NCBI GenBank assembly: GCA_025757745.1 | Contig: CP107217.1 | Span: 682,001 to 746,000, forward strand | DNA: 64,000 nucleotides | Reading direction: 5' to 3' | DNA from: Coriobacteriaceae bacterium | GTDB lineage: Bacteria; Actinomycetota; Coriobacteriia; Coriobacteriales; Coriobacteriaceae | Part shown: piece after piece, positions 16,844-24,355 of the stretch | Layout of the letters: the number at the start of each line of letters is the position of its first letter | Position numbering within the stretch: the first letter of the stretch is position 1 | The notes under the pieces: generated by a model | The model's database searches: none | Told to the model about the DNA's origin: nothing | The model's input: the letters and a program-made list of their open reading frames with translations, nothing else | Translations under genes and position numbers: made by a program

Positions 16844-16870
16844 GTTACGCGGTTCTACGAACCGCGTAAC
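16844..16870 (+). terminator. Hairpin after the RGG-protein gene
   Basis: Perfect stem GTTACGCGGTT-CTAC-GAACCGCGTAAC directly after the stop codon. It lacks a T-run, so it may be a weak terminator or an mRNA 3'-end stabiliser. Confidence 0.55.
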
Positions 16871-16883
16871 TAGTTGACGCTGC

Positions 16884-16983
16884 AAACCCGCGAGAGCGGC
16901 AATCTGCCTTTCAACTTCGGCGGCATGACCAGAAGGTCAATGCCGCCTCGTTTCAAGGCACCTTGCTCGCTCTGGCGGGTTTT
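16884..16983. repeat. Long hairpin element B
   Basis: A 100-base hairpin made of successive stems: AAACCCGC/GCGGGTTT, AGAGCG/CGCTCT, CAAtcTGCCTT/AAGGCAccTTG with a 2-base internal loop, and GGCGGCATGACC-AGAA-GGTCaATGCCGCC at the tip. It shares the CAATCTG/CACCTTG internal-loop motif with elements A and C. The insertion sequence begins within a few bases of its right end. Confidence 0.75.
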
Positions 16984-16989
16984 CGCTCA

Positions 16990-18511
16990 TATGACCCAAT
17001 CCACTGTCAAGAGCCACAATGGCCCCGCCGACCGCTTGCAATCGGTCGGCGGGGCCTGCCGTTAACCCGTCCCGGTCCGCCCCCGGCATGTCATCGACGC
17101 CTTCGGCTCAGTCTCATATCCGCGGATACCGTTCTGTCGGCCCGCACTCCATTCCTTCGGCGGGGTTCCCCAAGTCTGTCGGGGCGTATGCGGAGGGCTC
17201 CGCGCGCACAGCGAAATAGGGGGTGTCCCCGAAGGCCGCCCGGCTCGCCGGGACGGGGGCTATGTCTATTCCGCGCCCTCCCGGCACATCATGCCGAGGG
17301 CCCAGAGCCACCTCACGAGCTCGGCCGCGGTGGCCGCGTTGGCCTTCGCCTGGGGCATGCCGCGGGCGAGCATCTCCTCGCGCCGCCGCAGGAGCCGCTC
17401 GGACCCCTTCCTCCCGTGCATCCTTATCTCGAGGGGCACGCCCGTGTCCCTCGGCATGAGCTTCGGCTGGTGCCGCGCCGCGGCGTAGCACCATGAGCCC
17501 TCGACGGCCAGCTTCCTCACGAGCGCGTTGCCCGCACCGCTGATGCCTCCGAGCCGCACGGACTCGCCGCTCGACCTCTGGCTCGGCGCGAGGCCGAAGT
17601 AGGCCGTGACCTGCCTTCCGGAACGGAACCTCGTGAAGTCGCCGACCTCGGCCGAGAAGGCTGCGGCCAGCGCGAAGGCGCAGCCCTTGATCGACTGGAG
17701 GGCGGCCACCTCCGCGGCGATCGGGCTGGCATCCACGGCCGCCCTGTACTCGGAGAGCAGGTCCGCCCGGGCCTCCGCCGCGGCCTCGACCTCGTTCCTC
17801 AGGGCGGCGAGCGTCCGGATCCCGCCATCGTCCTCCGGCCTGACCTTGTCGAGCCACCTCAGGAAGTCGTAGGTCCAGTACTTCCTCGGGTTGCCGGCGG
17901 GCGTGGTGCCGCCGTAGGCGAACCCTCGCTTTGCGAGGAAGGCGAGCAGCCGCTGCTTGGCGGTCGCCAGGCGCGCGGTCGCCCCGTCGTAGGCGCCGGC
18001 GAGGTCCCTGATGCCCTCGACCTCGGGGGAGGGGACCCACACCGGGGAGATGTCGTGGGCGAGTATCGCCTTGGCCATCCTGGCGGCGTCGTTCCTGTCG
18101 TTCTTGGAGGCCGAGTCGGCGGCCGACCTGGGGATCTTCGAGACCGCGGCGACGACACACTCGACGCCGAGCCCGGCGAGCTCCCTTTGCGGGGCGAAGC
18201 CGAGGTAGCCGCTCTCGTAGGCGGCGAGCGACGGGCCGGGAAACCCGTCCATCCAGGCGGCGATCTCGCCCCAGGGGTTGCCGGGGAATCTCCTCGTCAC
18301 GGCCTCGCCGGTGTCCGCGTCGAGGGCGCAGACGGTGGTCGACCTCAGGTGGACGTCCATCCCGAACGCGGTAGAATACTTTGGCATGGGAGCCTCCCAA
18401 CCTCGTTGCGGCGCGGCTGCGCCTATGGCACTTCAACATCATTGTCGCAGCCCCGACCCGCGGTCACGAGCGGGGGCTCCTATCTATTTAGTGCCCTCGG
18501 ATTGGGTCATA
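16990..18511 (-). mobile_element. IS110-family (IS1111-type) insertion sequence
   Basis: Bounded by a 13-bp perfect inverted repeat, TATGACCCAATCC (16990-17002) and its complement (18499-18511). Subterminal repeats like this are typical of the IS1111 branch; the true ends lie a few bases outside. About 276 non-coding bases follow the transposase gene and 124 precede it. The longer downstream part contains a perfect 14-bp hairpin (17021-17056) and further stems, a reasonable place for a bridge RNA. The insertion lies directly beside hairpin element B. Confidence 0.8.
17266..18387 (-). CDS. IS110-family transposase (DEDD recombinase)
   Basis: 373 residues from ATG 18387, behind GGGAGGCTCCC. 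The N-terminal RuvC-like DEDD domain shows GMDVH (Asp11), AAYESG (Glu58) and SKNDRNDA (paired Asp near residues 97-100). A coiled linker follows. The C-terminal transposase-20-type domain contains IKGCAFALAAAFSAEVGDF, YFGLAPSQRSSGES and LGGISGAGNALVRKLAVEGSW, which holds the presumed nucleophilic serine. The reading frame is intact with no frameshift, so the element may be active. By family, recombination is RNA-guided between donor and target sites. Confidence 0.92.
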   Translation of the reverse strand: MPKYSTAFGMDVHLRSTTVCALDADTGEAVTRRFPGNPWGEIAAWMDGFPGPSLAAYESGYLGFAPQRELAGLGVECVVAAVSKIPRSAADSASKNDRNDAARMAKAILAHDISPVWVPSPEVEGIRDLAGAYDGATARLATAKQRLLAFLAKRGFAYGGTTPAGNPRKYWTYDFLRWLDKVRPEDDGGIRTLAALRNEVEAAAEARADLLSEYRAAVDASPIAAEVAALQSIKGCAFALAAAFSAEVGDFTRFRSGRQVTAYFGLAPSQRSSGESVRLGGISGAGNALVRKLAVEGSWCYAAARHQPKLMPRDTGVPLEIRMHGRKGSERLLRRREEMLARGMPQAKANAATAAELVRWLWALGMMCREGAE

Positions 18512-18551
18512 GTGTCTGTCGGTGCCAAAACATCGGCGTTGCCTTGATTCA

Positions 18552-18606
18552 AACCTGCCAAAAAGGGACAGGTTTATTTTGGTCGGTATTATCTGGGCAA
18601 ACGTGG
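18552..18606 (+). repeat. 55-bp dispersed repeat D, copy 1
   Basis: It matches the minus strand of 45668-45722 with about six differences in 55 bases (AACCTGCCAAAAAG... TTATCTGGGCAAACG). In this copy the second arm of the hairpin (TTTTGGCAGGTT in copy 2) has decayed. It lies just right of the insertion sequence. Confidence 0.8.
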
Positions 18607-18618
18607 CCGTCTATCGCG

Positions 18619-18680
18619 ATGTAGTCGTTGGGGACGTTCTTGTTTGACTAGTCGTTTAAGAACGTCCCCAACGACTACAT
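18619..18680. repeat. Perfect 23-bp palindrome 1
   Basis: Bases 18619-18641 are perfectly complementary to 18658-18680 (core GTCGTTGGGGACGTTCTT). The 16-base loop GTTTGACTAGTCGTTT itself contains the palindrome GACTAGTC. It lies in the 400-base gene-free stretch between the insertion sequence transposase and pdxT. Confidence 0.85.
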
Positions 18681-18683
18681 GGC

Positions 18684-18751
18684 ATGAGAGTGGATAATCT
18701 CCCGGTTTGAGCCTGCATTCAAGCTCAAAGTGGGAGATTATCCACTCTCAT
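18684..18751. repeat. Perfect 20-bp palindrome 2 with nested inner stem
   Basis: The 18684-18703 arm (ATGAGAGTGGATAATCTCCC) is perfectly complementary to 18732-18751. The loop contains a second stem, TTTGAGC/GCTCAAA. It starts three bases after palindrome 1 and ends 40 bases from the pdxT stop codon, so it may act as the end of the pdxST transcript. Confidence 0.85.
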
Positions 18752-18791
18752 TTGTTCTGTGTCCGGAAATCCACGCTCGTTTCTACTCTGC

Positions 18792-19379
18792 CTACATTTG
18801 CAGGAACAGTTCGTGGAGGCGGGTGTCTTCGTCGAGTTCGGGGTGGAAGGTTACGCCGAGCTGGTTGCCCTGGCGGGCGGCGACGATGCGCCCGTCGACT
18901 TTCGCTAAGGCCTTGGCGTCGCCGTGGACCTCGACGATGCGGGGCGCGCGGATAAACGTCAGCGGCACCTCACCGTCGATACCGCCTACCTGCCCCTTGG
19001 TGCGAAAGCTGCCGAGCTGTCTGCCGTAAGCATTGCGCTCAACGAGCACATCCATGGTTGCCAAGCGCGGCGTCCCCTTATCGTCGTGGGCGGCAAGATC
19101 GCGCGCCAACAGAATCAAGCCGGCGCAGGTGCCCAGGACGGGCATGCCCTCAACAATGCGGGTGCGAAGCTCATCGAGCATACCAAGCTCGGCAAGTAAC
19201 TTGCCCTGAACGGTGGACTCGCCGCCGGGGAGGACCAGGCGGTCAAAGTTCTGCTGCAAATCGGCCGCCTGCCTCAGCTCGATACAACGTGCGCCCAGCT
19301 CGGACAGTCTTGCCTCGTGCTCGGCAAAAGCGCCCTGGACCGCCAGCACGGCGACCGTTTGGTCTGCATAATCGCTCAT
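18792..19379 (-). CDS. pdxT: Pyridoxal 5'-phosphate synthase glutaminase subunit
   Basis: 195 residues, normal for PdxT. Class I glutaminase motifs are present: LPGGEST, the nucleophile Cys in GTCAGLILLA, and the His/Glu pair in TFHPELDED. It hydrolyses glutamine and channels ammonia to PdxS for de novo PLP synthesis. It is transcribed with pdxS, with 20 bases between the two genes. Two perfect palindromes follow its stop codon. Confidence 0.95.
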   Translation of the reverse strand: MSDYADQTVAVLAVQGAFAEHEARLSELGARCIELRQAADLQQNFDRLVLPGGESTVQGKLLAELGMLDELRTRIVEGMPVLGTCAGLILLARDLAAHDDKGTPRLATMDVLVERNAYGRQLGSFRTKGQVGGIDGEVPLTFIRAPRIVEVHGDAKALAKVDGRIVAARQGNQLGVTFHPELDEDTRLHELFLQM

Positions 19380-19399
19380 GTGCGATCCTTTCTGCTGGA

Positions 19400-20290
19400 C
19401 TAGCGCCCGCGCTCCTCCATGATGATCTCGATTTCGTCGGCGTTGATGCCCACCATGGCCTCGCCCAGGTCCTCCGAAAGCTCGGCGATGAGCTTGGCGT
19501 CGGTGAAGTTTGCCACGGCCTTGACGATGGCGGCGGCGCGCTTGGCGGGGTCGCCGCTCTTAAAGATACCCGAGCCAACAAAGACGCCCTCGGCGCCCAG
19601 CTGCATCATCAGCGCGGCGTCGGCGGGGGTCGCGACTCCGCCGGCGGCAAAGTTTACGACGGGGAGCTTGCCCGTGGCATGGACCTCGCGCACCAGCTCG
19701 ACCGGAACCTGCAGCTGCTTGGCTGCCTCAAAGAGCTCGTCGTCGCGCAGGGCAACAACGTCGCGGATCTGCTTTTGGATCTTGCGCATATGGCGCACGG
19801 CCTGAACGACGTCGCCCGTGCCCGGCTCGCCCTTGGTGCGAATCATCGTGGCGCCCTCGGCAACACGGCGCAACGCCTCGCCCAGATCGCGGGCGCCGCA
19901 GACAAACGGCACGTCAAACTGGGTCTTGTCGATGTGGTAGACATCGTCGGCGGGGGAGAGAACCTCGGACTCGTCGATGTAATCGATCTCGATGGCCTGC
20001 AGGACCTGCGCCTCGACAATGTGGCCGATGCGGCACTTGGCCATAACGGGGATGGAGACGGCCTCCTGGATGCCCTTGATCATCTTGGGGTCGCTCATGC
20101 GCGAGACGCCGCCTGCGGCACGGATATCGGCCGGAATACGCTCGAGTGCCATGACGGCGCAGGCGCCCGCCTCCTCGGCGATGCGTGCCTGCTCGGGCGT
20201 GGTGACGTCCATGATGACGCCGCCCTTGAGCATCTGCGCGAGCTCGCGATTGAGTTTGACGCGATCGGCCTTGCTGGTCTGTTCTGCCAT
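19400..20290 (-). CDS. pdxS: Pyridoxal 5'-phosphate synthase lyase subunit
   Basis: 296 residues from the ATG at 20288-20290, behind AAGGGAG; the upstream in-frame Met codons lack ribosome sites. Very strong match to PdxS/Pdx1: GGVIMDVTTPEQARIAEEAG, ERIPADIRAAGGVSRMSDP, KCRIGHIVEAQ, FVCGARDLGEALRR, and the C-terminal phosphate-binding GVFVGSGIFKS. It makes PLP from ribose 5-phosphate, glyceraldehyde 3-phosphate and ammonia. It is divergent from pdxR, with TAATAAGGTCAG boxes in the shared region. Confidence 0.97.
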   Translation of the reverse strand: MAEQTSKADRVKLNRELAQMLKGGVIMDVTTPEQARIAEEAGACAVMALERIPADIRAAGGVSRMSDPKMIKGIQEAVSIPVMAKCRIGHIVEAQVLQAIEIDYIDESEVLSPADDVYHIDKTQFDVPFVCGARDLGEALRRVAEGATMIRTKGEPGTGDVVQAVRHMRKIQKQIRDVVALRDDELFEAAKQLQVPVELVREVHATGKLPVVNFAAGGVATPADAALMMQLGAEGVFVGSGIFKSGDPAKRAAAIVKAVANFTDAKLIAELSEDLGEAMVGINADEIEIIMEERGR

Positions 20291-20378
20291 GGTTGCTCCC
20301 TTGGTTGGCATGTGCATTGCTTGACGGAACATCCTATCGGGGAGCTGGGTATGGCGAAATACTCAGTTTTCGAGATAA

Positions 20379-20424
20379 TAATAAGGTCAGACTAATACCA
20401 GATTGAATGACTTAATAAGGTCAG
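20379..20424. promoter_or_regulatory. Direct repeat boxes between pdxS and pdxR
   Basis: TAATAAGGTCAG occurs twice in the same orientation (20379-20390 and 20413-20424), 34 bases apart. That is about three helical turns. Direct repeats at such spacing are typical of MocR/PdxR binding sites, so these are probably the PdxR operator for the divergent pair. Confidence 0.7.
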
Positions 20425-20435
20425 GTGATAGGCTC

Positions 20436-21872
20436 ATGCTTGACTACAATTTGGAAAAACGCGGCGAAGCATCGCTCTATGAGTATGTTTACCAGCAAAT
20501 TCGAGATGATATCGTAGTTGGACGCATTGCGGCGGGGGAGCATCTTCCGTCTAAGCGCGCCTTTGCCAGTCATCTGGGAGTCAGTGTCATTACCATCGAG
20601 AATGCATATAGCCAGTTGCTTGCCGAGGGCTATATTTGCTCAATGCCGCGTCGTGGCTACTACGCTTGCGAACTTCCGGATGCACCGGTTTTGGCTTCGG
20701 CTGCGGAGGGCATCGACCGAGATGCCGTCTCTGTGGGCCCCAGCGCGTATGATGTCAACGGACAGGTCGAGCGATTCGATGCGCTCTCTCCTTCCGCTTT
20801 GGAGGCGGCGCGGCTTTGGCAAAGCGCGCTACGGGCGACGCTGGCATCCGAAGACGAACGCGAAATCTTTTCGACCGCGCCGGCACAGGGCACCGCTCGG
20901 CTACGACGCGCAATTGCTCACCATCTGCGCGGGACAAGGGGCATGAATGTCGACCCCGACAACATCGTTATCGGTGCGGGCGCCCAGCTGCTCGATACCA
21001 TGTTGGTTCAGTTGCTTGGCGCGGACAAGGTGTATGCCGTCGAGGATCCAGGCTATTTGCGCTTGACGCGCATCTATCAGGTCATGGGTTGCGAAGTGCG
21101 GCATGTCCCGTTGGATGCTGAGGGCGTGGACTTGAGCGCGCTGCAGAAAACCGGGACCGATGTCCTTCACCTGATGCCGTCTCATCAGTATCCGACCGGT
21201 CTTGTGACGAGCATTGCGCGTCGCTATGCGCTGCTGAGCTGGGCCGCCGAGCGACCAGGTCGGTATCTCATCGAAGATGACTTTGATTGTGAGTTTCGCC
21301 TTGCCGGCAAGCCGATTCCCGCGCTCGCGTCGATCGATGCCGCCCAGTCGGTTATCTACACCAACACGTTTTCGAAGAGCCTTTCATCGGCGTTGCGTTT
21401 GGCGTACATGGTGCTGCCCGATGAGCTAATGGAGAGGTTTAAACGCAACCTTGGTTTCTACGCCTCGTCGGTAAGTTCTGTTGATCAGGTTGCCTTGGCG
21501 CGTTTGCTGGAATCGGGTGATTACGAGCGACATGTGAACCGCGTGCGCGTTCGTGCTCGCGAGGCGCGTGATGGCCTGGCGGCGCTTGTACGGAAAGCGT
21601 TTCCGGCAGGGGAAGTCTCGATCGAGTACGCGGACGCCGGCCTTTACTGCGTCGTGGCCGTGGAGCGTGACGCGGGCGGAAGCTCTTTTGCACGGGCCCT
21701 CACGCGCTCGAGCATCCCTTTTATCGATATCGGTGACTGTTTTTGGTGTGCCGATGGCGCATCTGTCCCTGAAAACTCAACTCAAATTCTTGTTCAGTAT
21801 GACGATCTGAGTCCAAAAGTACTAACTACCTTGGAATTGCAGCTAATGGGGGGCATTCTGCAACCTAAGTGA
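20436..21872 (+). CDS. pdxR: PdxR-like MocR-family regulator
   Basis: 478 residues from ATG 20436. A GntR winged-helix domain is at about residues 10-75 (LYEYVYQQIRDDIVVGRIAAGEHLPSKRAFASHLGVS). A fold-type I aminotransferase-like domain follows, with the PLP lysine in YTNTFSKSLSSALRLAYM and IEDDFDCEFR. PdxR proteins sense PLP and activate pdxST, and often repress themselves. The divergent position next to pdxST and the twin boxes support that role. The last codons (...LQPK, TGA) lie inside the first 119-bp repeat. Confidence 0.9.
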   Translation: MLDYNLEKRGEASLYEYVYQQIRDDIVVGRIAAGEHLPSKRAFASHLGVSVITIENAYSQLLAEGYICSMPRRGYYACELPDAPVLASAAEGIDRDAVSVGPSAYDVNGQVERFDALSPSALEAARLWQSALRATLASEDEREIFSTAPAQGTARLRRAIAHHLRGTRGMNVDPDNIVIGAGAQLLDTMLVQLLGADKVYAVEDPGYLRLTRIYQVMGCEVRHVPLDAEGVDLSALQKTGTDVLHLMPSHQYPTGLVTSIARRYALLSWAAERPGRYLIEDDFDCEFRLAGKPIPALASIDAAQSVIYTNTFSKSLSSALRLAYMVLPDELMERFKRNLGFYASSVSSVDQVALARLLESGDYERHVNRVRVRAREARDGLAALVRKAFPAGEVSIEYADAGLYCVVAVERDAGGSSFARALTRSSIPFIDIGDCFWCADGASVPENSTQILVQYDDLSPKVLTTLELQLMGGILQPK

Positions 21873-21985
21873 GTAGACTTTTAGCACTTTGGCGACCAGG
21901 CAGTTTTGTAACAAGCTATCTACCTGCGGTTTTGAAAAGCAGGATGACCGGCCTGCTCGGGATGTTCAAAAAAGTCTACTCACTT
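21867..21985. repeat. 119-bp inverted-repeat element, copy 1
   Basis: It begins AAGTGAGTAGACTTTT and ends with the exact complement, AAAAGTCTACTCACTT. Total length is 119 bases, the same as copies at 23287 and 36343. The interior shares GCACTTTGGCGACCAGGC and TACCTGCG with copy 2. The pdxR stop codon is inside the left arm. Confidence 0.9.
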
Positions 21986-22019
21986 GCCGCGCAAAGCTCC
22001 TGCATGAGAAAAAAATGGG

Positions 22020-22085
22020 GTTTTCAACAGGGCTTCGTCCAGCTCTCGGCAAGCTTTTGGCCAGTTGGGGAGGGCTGTTGAAAAC
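22020..22085. repeat. 11-bp inverted repeat with 44-base loop
   Basis: GTTTTCAACAG (22020-22030) and CTGTTGAAAAC (22075-22085) are perfect complements. They lie in the roughly 300-base interval between pdxR and the nuclease-fold gene, which otherwise holds only the 119-bp element and no gene I can support. Confidence 0.6.
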
Positions 22086-22168
22086 TTGGCAGTCCGTTCG
22101 GCGCCATTTTTGGTGCGTTCGCGCCAATGCGTGACTGACTGGGTTGAAATTCGTGTTTTCCTGTGCCT

Positions 22169-23296
22169 ATGAAGGATTTACTTTGTGACATATCAGCTTT
22201 TAGGTACTGGCGTTTGCCTCCTCAAGTCCGCGCTTTGTGTCCGCCGCTTCCACGACCGGAAGAAGACCGGCAGCGATATGATCTCGCCCGCAACCCGACG
22301 GCTGCGGTCGCGCTCGGTTTTCCGTTGTATACATTGGTTCGGTCGAGAAACAAACGGACTTGTCCTGCCAGCATTAGGCAGCGGCTGTTTCTTGGTGAGC
22401 TTCCCAGGGAATCCGTGCTGGAAACGGAGCATGGGGTTTTGATTACGTCTCCTCTACTGACGGCATTCATCATGTTGCGGCATCTGACGGATCTTCAGCT
22501 TCTTTTGGTATTGGCGGAGATGTGTGGCTTGTTTGCGGTGTGTGCCCTGCCGGCGGCACTTGAGGCGGAGCTTTCGCGTGCAATTGATTCGGGCGCGATT
22601 TCGACAACGTTCGGTTGGGTGCGCTGCCCGTCCGAGGACGGCACCGCCTCAAATTTATGGCGTCGAGACGCTTTGGTTTTGGGCGGAGACCTTGACCGTT
22701 TTTGTTCAGATGTTTGCGGGATGCGTTACGGCAATAGATTTATAGCGGTATCGCAACTCGTTCCATTGGGCGCCGCGTCGCCTTTTGAGGTCGAGGCGTA
22801 TTTGCTACTTGCACTGCCGCGATCCCTGGGAGGCGAAGGTTTTTGCGGCATAGAGCTTAATGTTGAAGTGATGCTAAGCACAAGTGCTCGAGCGATTGTG
22901 GGAAAGTCCCGTGTATATATCGACCTACTTCTTTCTTCGCCGGACGGCAGGCGACAGGTGGCCATTGAATGTCAGGGAAAGGCCTCGCACGGACGCGCAG
23001 GGGATGGCTTGCGTGACGCTGACCGCATGACGGCCCTTCAGGCCATGGGCTACGATGTACTTCTCCTGACACACAGACAGATATCCGATGAGGGTAGATT
23101 CCACGCGATCGTTAAGGCCGTATGCAGGATGCTCGATGCTGAATATCGTGATAAAAGCTCAGATGAGCAAAGGGCTGAGACATTACTCCGGTCTGAACTA
23201 TTCGTTGACTGGACAAAATTGGGAGTAATTGACGGAAAGATGCCCGTTAGACACAAAACAGCTCGATCGTGGACGGCTGCGGTTCTAAGTGAGTAG
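22169..23296 (+). CDS. Uncharacterised protein with a nuclease-like C-terminal domain
   Basis: About 375 residues (ATG 22169; a GTG two codons earlier is equally possible, and neither has a good ribosome site). The first half has no motif I recognise; it includes FPLYTLVRSRNKR and LITSPLLTAFIMLRHL. The C-terminal part (about residues 205-320) resembles Vsr/DUF559-like PD-(D/E)xK nucleases: SPFEVEAYLLLALP, VYIDLLL, VAIECQGKASHG, then RMTALQAMGYDVLLLTH. The usual ExK is ECQ, so catalysis is uncertain. Base composition is lower in GC than the neighbours by eye. Two 119-bp repeats bracket it and its last codons and stop (CTAAGTGAGTAG) come from the second repeat, suggesting acquired DNA. Confidence 0.6.
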   Translation: MKDLLCDISAFRYWRLPPQVRALCPPLPRPEEDRQRYDLARNPTAAVALGFPLYTLVRSRNKRTCPASIRQRLFLGELPRESVLETEHGVLITSPLLTAFIMLRHLTDLQLLLVLAEMCGLFAVCALPAALEAELSRAIDSGAISTTFGWVRCPSEDGTASNLWRRDALVLGGDLDRFCSDVCGMRYGNRFIAVSQLVPLGAASPFEVEAYLLLALPRSLGGEGFCGIELNVEVMLSTSARAIVGKSRVYIDLLLSSPDGRRQVAIECQGKASHGRAGDGLRDADRMTALQAMGYDVLLLTHRQISDEGRFHAIVKAVCRMLDAEYRDKSSDEQRAETLLRSELFVDWTKLGVIDGKMPVRHKTARSWTAAVLSE

Positions 23297-23405
23297 GCTT
23301 TTGGCACTTTGGCGACCAGGCCGTTTTGAAACAAGTCATTTACCTGCGACTTTATAAAGCAATACGGATGGTCTGCTCGGCAAGTTTCGAAAAGTCTACT
23401 CACTT
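23287..23405. repeat. 119-bp inverted-repeat element, copy 2
   Basis: Ends are AAGTGAGTAGGCTTTT (one change from copy 1) and AAAAGTCTACTCACTT. Same 119-base length and orientation as copy 1, and clearly similar internally. The stop codon of the upstream gene is in its left arm. Confidence 0.9.
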
Positions 23406-23472
23406 AGTTTTTGACGAGAAACCGATGCCGAAGATAGCTCTATTTCAGGGCGTTAACGAGTCCTCGAGACAC

Positions 23473-23504
23473 AAAAAGGCCCGAACCAATACGGTCCGGG
23501 CCTT
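23473..23504 (-). terminator. Terminator of the rubrerythrin gene
   Basis: On the minus strand AAGGCCCGGACC-GTAT-TGGTTCGGGCCTT is followed by TTTGTG. Confidence 0.8.
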
Positions 23505-23538
23505 CTTCGAGCTAGAGGTTATGTCTCAGGCAGTTGGC

Positions 23539-24099
23539 TTAGCCAAAGTAGCGCTTGAGCAGGCCAGCGAAAGCCTTGCCGTGGCGAGCCTCGTCGCGAG
23601 CCATCTCGTGCACGGTGTCGTGGATGGCATCGAGGCCAGCGGCCTTGGCGCGCTTGGCAAGATCGGTCTTGCCGGCGGTGGCGCCGTTCTCGGCCTCAAC
23701 GCGCATCTCGAGGTTCTTCTTGGTGGAGTCGGTCACGACCTCGCCCAGAAGCTCGGCGAACTTGGCGGCGTGCTCGGCCTCCTCGTGGGCAGCCTTCTCC
23801 CAGTACAGGCCGATCTCGGGATAGCCCTCGCGATGGGCGACGCGAGCCATGGCCAGGTACATGCCGACCTCAGAGCACTCGCCCTCAAAGTTGGCGCGCA
23901 GGTCGGCAACGATGTCCTCGGAGACGCCCTCCATCTTGGCGACGCCCACGACGTGCTCGGCAGCCCACTCGAGCTGGCCCTCCTCCTGCTTCAGGAAGCG
24001 AGAGCCGGGAACGCCGCACTGGGGGCACTTGAAATCCTCGGGCAGCTGGTCGCCGTCGAACTCTTCCACATAACCGCAAACGGGGCAAACAAACTTCAT
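23539..24099 (-). CDS. rbr: Rubrerythrin with N-terminal rubredoxin domain (reverse type)
   Basis: 186 residues from the ATG at 24097-24099, behind AAAGGATCGAATC. Two Cys pairs at the N-terminus (CPVCGY and CPQCG) form a rubredoxin-like iron site. A ferritin-like four-helix domain follows with diiron ligands (FEGECSEVGMY, HEEAEHAAKF, DEARHGKAF). In this order (rubredoxin first) it is the reverse rubrerythrin type. The likely role is NAD(P)H-linked reduction of hydrogen peroxide in the cytoplasm, protecting an anaerobe. It is monocistronic with its own terminator. Confidence 0.92.
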   Translation of the reverse strand: MKFVCPVCGYVEEFDGDQLPEDFKCPQCGVPGSRFLKQEEGQLEWAAEHVVGVAKMEGVSEDIVADLRANFEGECSEVGMYLAMARVAHREGYPEIGLYWEKAAHEEAEHAAKFAELLGEVVTDSTKKNLEMRVEAENGATAGKTDLAKRAKAAGLDAIHDTVHEMARDEARHGKAFAGLLKRYFG

Positions 24100-24258
24100 G
24101 ATTCGATCCTTTCGATCGATGGCGATGGTGCGCTCGTCCGGTCCCGTAAGGGCCCTCTCCGGACGTGCGTCTTGACGAGTTCTATTATCCATAAATGAGA
24201 CCGAATGTGAAGCCTATTAGGAATGATTTTTAATAAAACAATTTAAGCATGTGTAGAT

Positions 24259-24336
24259 GTTGATTGATTAACGATTGCTAGACCTCGTGCGACCTCCGAT
24301 GAGTACAATCGGTCGAGCAAATGTTGACCAATCAAC
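24259..24336. promoter_or_regulatory. Two palindromic operator-like sites upstream of the alcohol dehydrogenase gene
   Basis: GTTGATTGATTAAC (24259-24272) and the perfect palindrome GTTGAccaaTCAAC (24323-24336) share GTTGA/TCAAC half-sites 64 bases apart. The second overlaps the leader immediately before AAGGAG. The binding regulator is not encoded nearby. Confidence 0.5.
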
Positions 24337-24355
24337 AAATGAAGGAGCTTCCTTT

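Noticed and set aside
17114..18442. 442-codon Arg/Gly/Pro-rich frame overlapping the transposase
   Set aside because: Frame-shifted reading of the IS110 transposase gene with extreme composition and no motif.
18684..18751. Possible replication origin from inverted TTATCCAC boxes
   Set aside because: Only two boxes, both within one palindrome; no dnaA or dnaN nearby and no AT-rich unwinding region.
21867..23405. Complete composite transposon
   Set aside because: No transposase lies between the two 119-bp elements, and they carry no obvious target-site duplication that I can see.
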